Source: Pythium myriotylum (Eukaryota > Oomycota > Peronosporomycetes > Pythiales > Pythiaceae). Taken from it: a DNA stretch of 64,000 nt. Of the stretch, positions 28,690 to 37,400 are shown piece after piece. The DNA is taken from assembly GCA_023091665.1 (NCBI GenBank), contig JALJCQ010000008.1, forward strand, positions 62,001 to 126,000, given 5' to 3'. The notes under the pieces are model-generated. The model was not told the DNA's origin and did not search any database. It saw nothing but the letters and a program-made list of their open reading frames with translations. Numbering within the stretch: position 1 is the first letter of the stretch; every line of letters begins with the position of its first letter. Both the position numbers and the translations under genes were made by a program.

Positions 28690-28785
28690 CAGCCATATAC
28701 CATTATGTGTGTGTGTGTGAGAGAGAATGCACGAGTGGGTGCATGGCACTTTGACGCGAGGCGTAGATGAGGAAACAAGTTCCAA

Positions 28786-28852
28786 TATCTGTCAATCCAC
28801 TGAGGATCACGGTGAAGAACAACAAACATCTTTTTAACTGCAAACTGATACG
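28786..28852 (+). repeat. Direct repeat copy 2 (about 65 bp)
   Basis: Second copy of the repeat at 28623-28689, with scattered substitutions in its middle. Confidence 0.8.
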
Positions 28853-29085
28853 CCCACCAATCCATCCATGCTTCCATGTCCAATAGCTACGTAGCAATGC
28901 ATGGCAACACCTCCAACAGAGCACGCTACCACAATGTTGGGGAGAAACCCTTGCTCTTGTAGAGAGAGATTCCTCTCCACTATCGAAATAATTGACGCTG
29001 ATTGGTCGAAATACATTTTCGCGCGGGTACCCTCCATCTCCCAGGGAAACTTCAACTCGTCACGAGGGGGAAACCTCATGGGATA

Positions 29086-30658
29086 ATGGCTGTGCGCCGC
29101 GAAGTCGTGTCGCTCTCGCAGCTGCTGCAGCGCAGGAACAGCGCGTACGTGTGGATCTTACGATGGCGCTTCTCTCGCTCTCTCGATTGATGGGTCGGAC
29201 GGCTTCCACAGACGAAGGGAAGGCTCCCTATCGCTCAGCCAAGCGAGTTCCGTGGACTTCACAACCCCCATCCGTCTGTCGTCTTCGACGGCGCCAGGCA
29301 GGGCTGGAAACAAGGAGAACCACGGTAGCAGCTCTGTCTGTAGCGCCGTGAGCGCATCGCGTGGCGCTGAGCGTCCGGAAGGCGAAGGTCTCAGTGGAGT
29401 GCAACAGCAACTCCAACAAGTTGCATCACAAGACCAATCGTCGACCAGCTTTGGTCCTTTCAAAAGCATGGCGACATCACAGCCCACGTCGTATTCACAG
29501 TCACTCAGCGGTGGAATCCAGTTTCCCTCGCAGTCTCAAGATGGCATGTCGACGAGTTGGACTTTTCCTGATGTCGACTTGGGATCTGACTTGCGTTTGT
29601 TGGATTGATTTAGCAACCCAAGAGGACAGCCCGGCCGGTTGCGAGACTACACAATCGCAATCGCAGTCTCTTTCGTCCCAAACACCGGCCTATTCGCAAC
29701 CACCAACTGCCGACAGCGCGACCCATAACCAACGAGTTCGCTTGAGCAACTAATCCAACGCTCAACGTGTTTTGTGCTGACAGTCGTTCCAAACTAAAAG
29801 CAGGTATACCAACCACGCCAACTGAGTCAGAGCGATAAAATATCCACTGTGATCGCCGAATCCGCTGCAGCTGTCGATAGAATTCCTCCGGATAGTGAAG
29901 AAGTTTTGAGCAGGCTCGTAGCGCCAATAACTTCCTCTCTAAAGCAAGTGAAATCGATGCTCGCAGAGCAGAGCGAGCACATGAGTGATCGCACATCGGC
30001 AGAGACACAAGTTCGAAACGATTTACGGTCGATGAAAAAAGCAGTTGAGCGCCTCGAGGATATAGTATGGCCTGCGAGGTTAGAGGGCTGGCTTTTCCTA
30101 AAGCATGACTTGGTGCTCTTCTTTTAGACATGCAAGACGAACGAGGAGTGCGAGGATTGCCACGAGAAGATTGCGAAAGACGTTAGGGCCGCGAGACGAG
30201 CATTTGAAGATATGAGCACTCGAATGGGATCGATGGAGGAGACCGTCGATTCCTTCATTGCTAACATGACAGTGTTTGTCCGCGAAGAACTGTTTGCTCT
30301 CCAGTACCCGCACGAGCGACGTCCGACAATTGAATCTGTCCGCTCAATCGATCGATTTTCCTGTCAGACATCAACGCGGCACTGTGGGAAGCAGCCGCTG
30401 GGTCAGCATTATCTCACACCACACTACACATCACCGAGGAGTTTGAGACGATCGTCGAATCAAAAGGGTGAGGATTCTCGACGAGAAGGGTCCAAAGGCG
30501 GCTGGTCTGGGCCTTACCGCCGGAGTGAGCGAATTAAACGACTCCAAAAGAAGAAGAAATCTGAAATCGACAGCCACGGAAAGGGGGACCAGTTTGGCAT
30601 GGAGCTAGCTCTTGAACTAGTTGAAGAAGCTCGCGCCAGACGTCGTCGCAACCTCTAA
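29086..30658 (+). CDS. Spliced coiled-coil protein with SQ-rich region, unrecognised
   Basis: Predicted join of 29086-29144, 29212-29555, 29614-29735, 29804-30064 and 30128-30658 (438 aa). All phases are compatible and all introns are 57-68 bp GT-AG. The N-terminal third is Ser/Gln-rich with repeated SQ dipeptides (QSQSQS, SQDQSS), a pattern favoured by ATM/ATR-type kinases. The middle (exons 4-5) is a coiled coil with paired cysteines (CKTNEECEDC). The C terminus is very basic (RLQKKKKSE, ARARRRRNL). Alternative in-frame stops exist in intron 2 (29608) and intron 3 (29753), so shorter isoforms are possible. Nuclear localisation is suggested by the basic tail. I do not recognise the family. 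Confidence 0.55.
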
Positions 30659-30782
30659 CCCGCCATCAAGGCTCAAGTCAAGCACGGGTAGTTCACACAA
30701 GGTATGCGTTTTTTTATCAGTATTCATTGACATCATCAGGTTTATCATCCGCGCTTTCGTCCCTTCACGTCTCGCCGCGGAC

Positions 30783-31089
30783 TTAGAACTCCGGTCGGAC
30801 CTGCAGCAAAACCCTCGTCAGCGACTACCTTCCCCCTACAAACACACTCGCAAGTTCTCACCGGCGGGCCGCCGCCGAAGTACGGGTCGCGGATGAGCTT
30901 GGCGTACTCCTCCCGCAGACCCTTGCAGGCGATTTTGTGGTTGACGCCGTGCTCCATGTAGCAGTTGGCCAGCTCCTCGCGCACGAGCTTGACCGTCTCC
31001 TGCGCCACGAGCGCGCGCTTGGCGTAGTCGGCCTCGGCCTTGCGGATCGCCAGGATCTCCTCCTTGGTGCGCAGCTGCGAGTTGACCAT
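30783..31089 (-). CDS. Probable mitochondrial complex I subunit, NDUFB10/PDSW-like
   Basis: Two exons: 31089-30862 and 30800-30783, with a 61-bp GT-AG intron (gtgaga...tgctgcag). Together they encode 81 residues ending GGGPPVRPEF. Unspliced, the frame would add an unrelated tail. The core is one amphipathic helix, then the signature ELANCYMEHGVNHKIACK, a CxxxxGVNHxxxC arrangement seen in plant and protist PDSW subunits (the two Cys form the helix-pairing disulphide in the intermembrane space). It is shorter than animal NDUFB10. The assignment rests on this motif and the size. Confidence 0.5.
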
Positions 31090-31371
31090 TTTCGCTTCCT
31101 CGACGCTCGTGAGCTGCTCGCGCCCTCAACGTACGGCCAGCAGGGGTATACAAACTCCAAGTCAGTCCGTCAGCCCCCAAGTGGACCACCACAATTCGAT
31201 CCTGTACCGTACAACCTGTTTAAAGTACGAATTGGTGTTGGAGGGCTGCACTGGAAAAGTGCATTTTTAGCGCAGACAATTTAATTCGATAAAAGAATCA
31301 GTACATAGAAATCCCTCGAAATTATTTTTTAGTGCTTTCGGTTTTTGGACATGACTCCACTAGGTTGTTGA

Positions 31372-34029
31372 CTACATCTGCATATACCGCCCATTGTTTC
31401 CGCTGCTGCTTCCGCTGCTGATCGAGTTGGTGCTGTTGTTCGAGTAGTAGGACTGGCCGTGCTGGCCGTGCTGACCGTGCTGGCCGTACGCCGGGGGAGG
31501 TGCCTGGCTGTGGAACGATTGTTGCTGCAAGTACGCCAGTGACGAAGTTTGCGGGTGGTAACTGCCGTAGCCTCCGGCGGCACTCGCACTCGCACTGGCC
31601 GCGTCCATACTTGGACGGTAGCCAAGGCTCGGGCGGAAGACGCCACCTCCACTGGCAGCCTTGCGGAGACTCTCGACCCACTCTTTCTTCGAATCGACGG
31701 ACTTGGCGTGCAGGTGGAGTGGGAAGTACTTGTCCTCGTAGAACGAGATGCTGAAGGCCTCTGGGATTGCAAAGTTGTCCTCGATGATCGCCCCCGTAAC
31801 GTCCATCGGCGGGTTGTCGGACCGAGATCTCTCGTAATCTTCCTTGGTGTCGTAAAACGAAAGCTGGTTGCCCTCGAGAACAAAGTACCGCTGGTACCAC
31901 TTGGCCTTGGCCAAGCCACCCGCGCCGGTGTTGACCATTTGCTGCTTGATGAGGTAGCCGGCAAGCACCTGCGAGAGCGCTGAGGACACGATCTCGGTCG
32001 CACGGTACTGGCCCTGTTGGGCCGTGTCGGCGAGTCGCTTGAGCGTCGCGTTGTGGGTCTGGACGTGTTCAAGCTCGTTCGTCTTGAAGTCGAGCGTTGA
32101 TCGTAGGGAGATGATCTCGTTCTGGCATCGCTGCTCGGCCTCGCGCACGCTGAGCTCGCACTTCTGCTTCTGCTGCATCGACAACTCCTGCATCGCGCTC
32201 GCCTGACCCTGCGCGATCGCGACCTTCACGCTCATATCGTTGACCTGCTTTTCGAGGTCGCGCAGTTCGCTCATATGCGCGGCGTTACAGTTCTCGGTGC
32301 GCTGGATCACTTGGCTCACGACCTTTTGGCTGATGTACTCGCAATAGGCAGCATCTGCAGACGGCCCGATGGCTCGTGTGAAGTACTCGTCGTGGATCTT
32401 GTCAAGTTCCTCCTGCAAGAAGCCCTGGGTTTCTCGGAAGAGCTCCATGGCCGACTTATGGCCATTCGCGGCCGTGTCGGTGATATACTCCGTGGAAAGC
32501 AGACTCAACTTCTCGAGCACGTTACGGCAGTACGACATCGACGCAGCAGCATTCTGCTGGCGGTACGGCTCGTACGCCTGCGTGACTGCCACACGAAACT
32601 GCTCGAGGTACTCATTTGGCTCGTCGCTGGCGACGTCGCTGTCCACGACCTCGCGCAGTTTCTTCTTGGCAATGCGCTTGCACAGGCGGTGCACCTCGTG
32701 CAGCTTCTCTTCTGGGCACGGCAAGCGCGTGCGTTCCGCCGTTTTCTCGCTCTCGCCGGCGCCGTGCTCTTTCATGACGTCGATCATGTCACTTTCGGTC
32801 GTTTCCTCCTCGGTCGGTGTCGGTGGCTTCGACGCCAGCGTCACTGCGCGCAAGTTACCGTGCTCGTCAAACATGGCGTTGTCGCCTTGGCCGTAGTCAA
32901 TGACTGAAAGACGCCCATTATTGTTGTCAAACTCGACATCCAATTCGTACTGCTCGGCCGTCGTGAACGGGCGCACGCGGCTCGCGATCTCTCGCTTGTA
33001 CAGCTCGACTGCATCATGGAGAGCTTCCTCGCACTGGGCCTGCACGACGCGGCTCCAGGCGCTCGAGATGACGGGCGCTTTGCCGCTGTTGAGAGCCTCG
33101 ACGTAGGTACCGACCAGGTTCACCAGCATGGGGCCATTGATCACTTTGCCGTAGAGCATCTTGGGCTTGGCCTTGTCGAAGAGCCGCTTGCGCAGCGTTT
33201 CGAACGCGGACCGGAACTCGTCTCGGAGCTCTTCGTACGGCAGCGACGGCAGCGTGCGCAGCTTTTGCTCGTCGTCCACGGGTCGCACGAGCGTGACACA
33301 GTCGCGCTGGCGGAAAAAGTCGCTCAGCAGCAAGCGGATCTGGTCTTTGGCGAGCGCGTCGTCGCTGTAGCCTCCTTGCGGCTTGAGCGCGTTCTCGAGG
33401 TACTGCTTGGACGAGATCTTCTTGCCGTTATCCTGCAGCTGAAGTGTAAAGTCTCGCACGACCCACATGAACGTCGGGAAGAACTCGTGGAGCGTGCCCA
33501 TGCCGCTGCCGTCGGCGTTCGCGCGCTGCTGCGAGGACGTCTGGATGTGTTTCGAGAGGTTGACGACGAGCGAGAGGTCTTCGATGGCGTTGCCGTCGAT
33601 GACGCCCCGGCTGTTGTAGATGAAGTTGGTCGCGAGCAGCAGCGCGAGCGCGAAGATGCGCGTGTCGTGTGTCTGCTCGCGGTCGGTCGAGCCGAGGCCC
33701 TCCGTGTCGAGGAACAAGTAGTTGGTGCCGTCGTCCATGACGATGGGCTCGCCCCAGATCCAGATGCCCTTGGTGCACGCGTTGACCGTGGCGCCGACCG
33801 CGAAGCCGCCGATGGCCGCGGCCGCGCGGCTCGCGTCGATGCTCTTGGCGTGGCGCACGAGCAAGTTGAGCAGGAAGGACTTGCCCGTGCGGTAGAGCCC
33901 GGCGACCGCCACGACCACGAGCTTGCCCCTGATCTTCTCCAGCAGCGCGCAGGCGTCCGGGTTCAGGCTGAACGCGCCGTCGTCGCCCACCATGACGAAC
34001 GGCAGCGGCGCCACCGGCTCGTCGCCCAT
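31372..34029 (-). CDS. Guanylate-binding-protein family GTPase with C-terminal PH domain
   Basis: 885 residues, single exon. The N-terminal large-GTPase domain (about 1-290) has the P-loop GLYRTGKS (44-51), the DTEGLGS G3 motif (about 107-113) and the RD motif region of GBPs (WVVRDFTLQL). A helical GBP middle/effector domain follows (about 300-680, coiled-coil at 600-680). Next comes a PH domain at about 690-793 (GYLIKQQ..KWYQRYFVLEG..W), then a Gly/Ser/Gln/His-rich disordered tail. GBPs are dynamin-like, membrane-remodelling GTPases. In this protein the PH domain probably replaces the CaaX lipid anchor of vertebrate GBPs. It is divergently transcribed from VPS15. Confidence 0.9.
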   Translation of the reverse strand: MGDEPVAPLPFVMVGDDGAFSLNPDACALLEKIRGKLVVVAVAGLYRTGKSFLLNLLVRHAKSIDASRAAAAIGGFAVGATVNACTKGIWIWGEPIVMDDGTNYLFLDTEGLGSTDREQTHDTRIFALALLLATNFIYNSRGVIDGNAIEDLSLVVNLSKHIQTSSQQRANADGSGMGTLHEFFPTFMWVVRDFTLQLQDNGKKISSKQYLENALKPQGGYSDDALAKDQIRLLLSDFFRQRDCVTLVRPVDDEQKLRTLPSLPYEELRDEFRSAFETLRKRLFDKAKPKMLYGKVINGPMLVNLVGTYVEALNSGKAPVISSAWSRVVQAQCEEALHDAVELYKREIASRVRPFTTAEQYELDVEFDNNNGRLSVIDYGQGDNAMFDEHGNLRAVTLASKPPTPTEEETTESDMIDVMKEHGAGESEKTAERTRLPCPEEKLHEVHRLCKRIAKKKLREVVDSDVASDEPNEYLEQFRVAVTQAYEPYRQQNAAASMSYCRNVLEKLSLLSTEYITDTAANGHKSAMELFRETQGFLQEELDKIHDEYFTRAIGPSADAAYCEYISQKVVSQVIQRTENCNAAHMSELRDLEKQVNDMSVKVAIAQGQASAMQELSMQQKQKCELSVREAEQRCQNEIISLRSTLDFKTNELEHVQTHNATLKRLADTAQQGQYRATEIVSSALSQVLAGYLIKQQMVNTGAGGLAKAKWYQRYFVLEGNQLSFYDTKEDYERSRSDNPPMDVTGAIIEDNFAIPEAFSISFYEDKYFPLHLHAKSVDSKKEWVESLRKAASGGGVFRPSLGYRPSMDAASASASAAGGYGSYHPQTSSLAYLQQQSFHSQAPPPAYGQHGQHGQHGQSYYSNNSTNSISSGSSSGNNGRYMQM

Positions 34030-34430
34030 GGTCGCTTTCTCTCTCTTCCTTCTCTGAGTTCTTTTGCCATGGAGGGACCCTGGTCTGATGCCCCCTGGGT
34101 ACAGTTCGGTGGCGGCAAATGTGCCTCATCCGCCACCAAGAGCTCATGCCCGGTACTGTAATTAGATAGCTGTACCAATATGCTGGTACGTGCTTGCTCC
34201 CACACGTGGAGAATTGCCCTCTGGGAGGAAAGAAGGAAGGCCCTCGGCCGAACGACCGCGCTCGCACGCCACGCTCCGCTCCGCGCGCGCGTGGGACAGC
34301 CGCGCGACCTCCGAGTCCCCCGAGCGCCGCCCGCAGAGCGCGCGCCAAGCGTCCGCGTCGGCTGCTCGCGAAGAAAGCGTCTCGCGGCCGAGAAAACGCG
34401 TCGAAGGCGAGAAGCAAGCGGCAAGCGACC
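34030..34430. promoter_or_regulatory. Shared bidirectional promoter region (GBP-PH / VPS15)
   Basis: A 401-bp gap between two divergent starts. The VPS15 frame stays open upstream to 34194, but that stretch is Arg/Ala-rich and precedes the myristoylation-type start, so I treat it as leader. No TATA box was seen. Confidence 0.5.
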
Positions 34431-37400
34431 ATGGGCAACGCGGCGCCGCGCGCGCAGCCGCAGCTCGACAGCGCGTCGCACTACCGCACGTACCTCATGG
34501 GGTACAAGTCCATGAACGTCATGTTCGGCAGCCTCATCGGCGACGGCAAGTTCCTCAAGACCATCTACTGCAAGTGCGAGGAAGGCAGTCTCATTGTCAA
34601 GATCTACCGCAAAGTGGACCCGAACGAAAAGCTCGGCAACGTCGAAGTCGCGCTGCGCCGTCTCAGCCAGGGCTTTACGATCGAGCAGCAGCCCAACTTG
34701 CTGCCCTACGCCGACTACCAGCTCTCGACCAAGTTTGACGTCGCGTTCCTCGTGCGCCAGTATTTTGCCTCGAATCTCTACGACCGCATCTGCTCGCGGC
34801 CGTTTCTCACCAAGATTGAAAAGAAATGGATCGCGTACCAGATCCTGCGCGCGCTCGAGCAGAGCCACTCGAAAGGCATCTGCCACGGCGACATCAAGCA
34901 GGAGAACATCATGGTCACGAGCTGGAACTGGATCTACCTCACCGATTTTGCGCCGTTCAAGCCCACGTACATCCCGGAAGACGACCCGGCCGATTACAAC
35001 TACTACTTTTGCGCCATTGACGCGACGCGACGAGGCTGCAGTGTCGCCCCCGAGCGCTTTTACGGCAAGCCGCCGACCAAGGCCGCGTCGGCCACGTCGA
35101 AAGACGCCATGGTACTGGCCAAGCTCACCGACAGCGAGCTCACGATCGAAGAAGTGGAGCGCCAGCTGACAATGGAGACAGGCCCGAGCTCGGTGCCGAA
35201 CGGCGGCAAGAACGCGAGGAACAGGCGCGAAGGGAATCTGCTCGAGTCGATGGACATTTTCTCGGCCGGGTGTGTTATCGCCGAGGTGTTTCTCGGTGGC
35301 AAACCGCTCTTTGATCTGCCTTCGCTGCTCAAGTACCGTACGGGTGACAGTGACTACCTCAAGTCGGCGCTTCGCAAGATTGATGACCCGCAGCTAGAAG
35401 AACTGCTCTTGCACATGCTCCAGCTGGACCCTCGCGCGCGCTTGTCGGCAAGCGAGTATCTCGTAAAGTACACGGGATCGAGCTCAACGGCGCTATTTCC
35501 TGCTCATTTTGACAACTTCACATCTAGATTCATGGTGCTCGTGCTCGGCCGTGGCGGTCGAGTGCCCGACGCCCGAATCCGCTTGGCTTGCAAATACTAT
35601 GGACGCATCGTGAGGGAGGTCGCTGGTGTGGAAGATCCTGAAGGAGAACACTTTTTCAGGCAGCGCATGCGTGAAGGTTACGGGTCCGATCGACAGCTAA
35701 GCGCAGATCTGTTGTCGCTTGACGGTGGAGGCCATGTCGCGCAACGAGTGCTAGAGGAGCTCGACCAGAAGCTTCCGTCCGATGTGGACCGCCAAGCTCT
35801 GCGTGAGGCTATGACACAAGAAGAACGGGATCGAGAAAAGGAGAAAGAAATGAGCCTCAGCCGCTCAGCGCAGAAGAAGAAGATCGAAAAGCTTAATGAG
35901 CAATTCCAGGCGTTGACGGAGAAGAAGAAGCAAACGATGATCAACGATGTCCCTCTTCTTGAAGGTCAGCAAGAGCGTGGTGACAGTTTCGACGATGGAC
36001 GAGCGGACTCAGACTTCGCCGACGAGGATGAGATTTCTGTATTTCCAAACACGGCTCCCCGAAGAAGAGCACGCAGTTCGTCGAAGCAAGAACCATGGGA
36101 CGACGATCGAAACGGTATTGTTATCATCTTGTCGCTTGTGTGCTCAAGTATCCGCCATGTCCAAGTGCCTGAGTCGAAGATCACAGCGTTGCACCTCATG
36201 CGCTACTTGGGCAAGTTCACGAGTGATGAAGTGCGACTACAACGTCTCGTGCCCTTCCTGCTGGAATTGGTGGACGACCCGAGTGCTACTGTTCGCTCCG
36301 TTGTTATTCGTACGCTCACCTTCCTGTTGTCCCTAGTCAAGAAGATCCCGTTGTCCGATGCCTCCATCTTCCCTCAGTATATCTTGCCACAAATGGCGAA
36401 GTTTCCCGTTGACCAAGACGAACTGGTCCGGATCACGTTTGCGGAATGTCTCCCGTTACTGGCTTCAACAAGTCGACGTTTCCTTGAGATCGCTCACTCG
36501 CTGAAGCAGCGCAACATGGGGTCAAGTCCAGGTTCGACCACTTCCGTCAACGGACCAATTTCTGGGAAAGTGGGCGATCCATTGTCGGCTCAAACACTCT
36601 TCCTTGCGTCCAGCAATTTTGACAAGGAGCTGAATCGATTGCACAAGATGGTGTCTCGCTTTGTGATACAACTTGCAGCTCCAGACCAGAAGACATCGTC
36701 TGCTCTTGTAAAGCGTGCTCTCTTGGGGGATATCACACGGTTGTGTATCTTCTTCGGTCGCGAGCGAACTCTTGACGTCGTGTTGCCCCAGTTGATTACA
36801 TTCCTGAATGATCGGGATTGGGAGTTGCGCGGTGCGTTCTTTGACCACATCACTGGTGTTGGGGCATTTGTTGGAAGGGTGACTGTTGAGTTATACATCC
36901 TTCCGTGCATTGAGCAAGCATTATTCGACGTGCAAGAAATCGTAATTACGAAGGCTCTAGACTGCTTAAGCTCTCTGTGCCAACTCGGCTTGTTCCAGAA
37001 GAGCACTAGTGCGCTCGGTGATAAAGCCAAAATGACGTGCTCGCTCCTACTACATCCTAGCTGGTGGATTCGAGATGCAGTACTCAAGCTTATGAGTTAC
37101 ATCGCTGTTCAAATGGGAAGCGTGGACGCAAACGTGTTCCTAGGGCCACTGCTGCGTCCTTTCTTGAAGAAGACCATGGTGTTCTTGGTTGGCGAAAATG
37201 AAGAAGACACACTTGTTCGACTGCGTGATTGCTGTCGTCAGTTTGTATCAAGACAGACGTTTGATGCTGTTTTGCTCGCCTCGTCTTCACCAAATGGTAG
37301 CTCGGAAGGTTTCGATATCGAAGGGTTCGTGTCCCTATCAGCCGACAACGAAGAAAGTTCAGACAAGAATCACCGAGCTCGTGGAGCTTTGTCCAGTATG

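Larger units (their letters stand above)
28122..29085. other. Divergent intergenic region (SHPRH-like / coiled-coil gene)
   Basis: Holds the upstream regions of two divergent genes, a GT microsatellite (28707-28722) and a 65-bp direct repeat. The minus strand is open 28191-28883 (230 aa), but the frame is inflated by the repeat and shows no domain, so I leave it uncalled. A gattggtc CCAAT-type site lies at 29000-29007, about 80 bp before the plus-strand start. Confidence 0.45.

Noticed and set aside
28191..28883. 230-codon minus-strand ORF upstream of the SHPRH-like gene
   Set aside because: Spans the 65-bp direct repeat and a GT tract in the divergent promoter region; no family features. 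Could be revisited with RNA data.
33016..34161. 381-codon plus-strand ORF opposite the GBP gene
   Set aside because: Antisense shadow; Arg/Val/Ala-rich with no domain.
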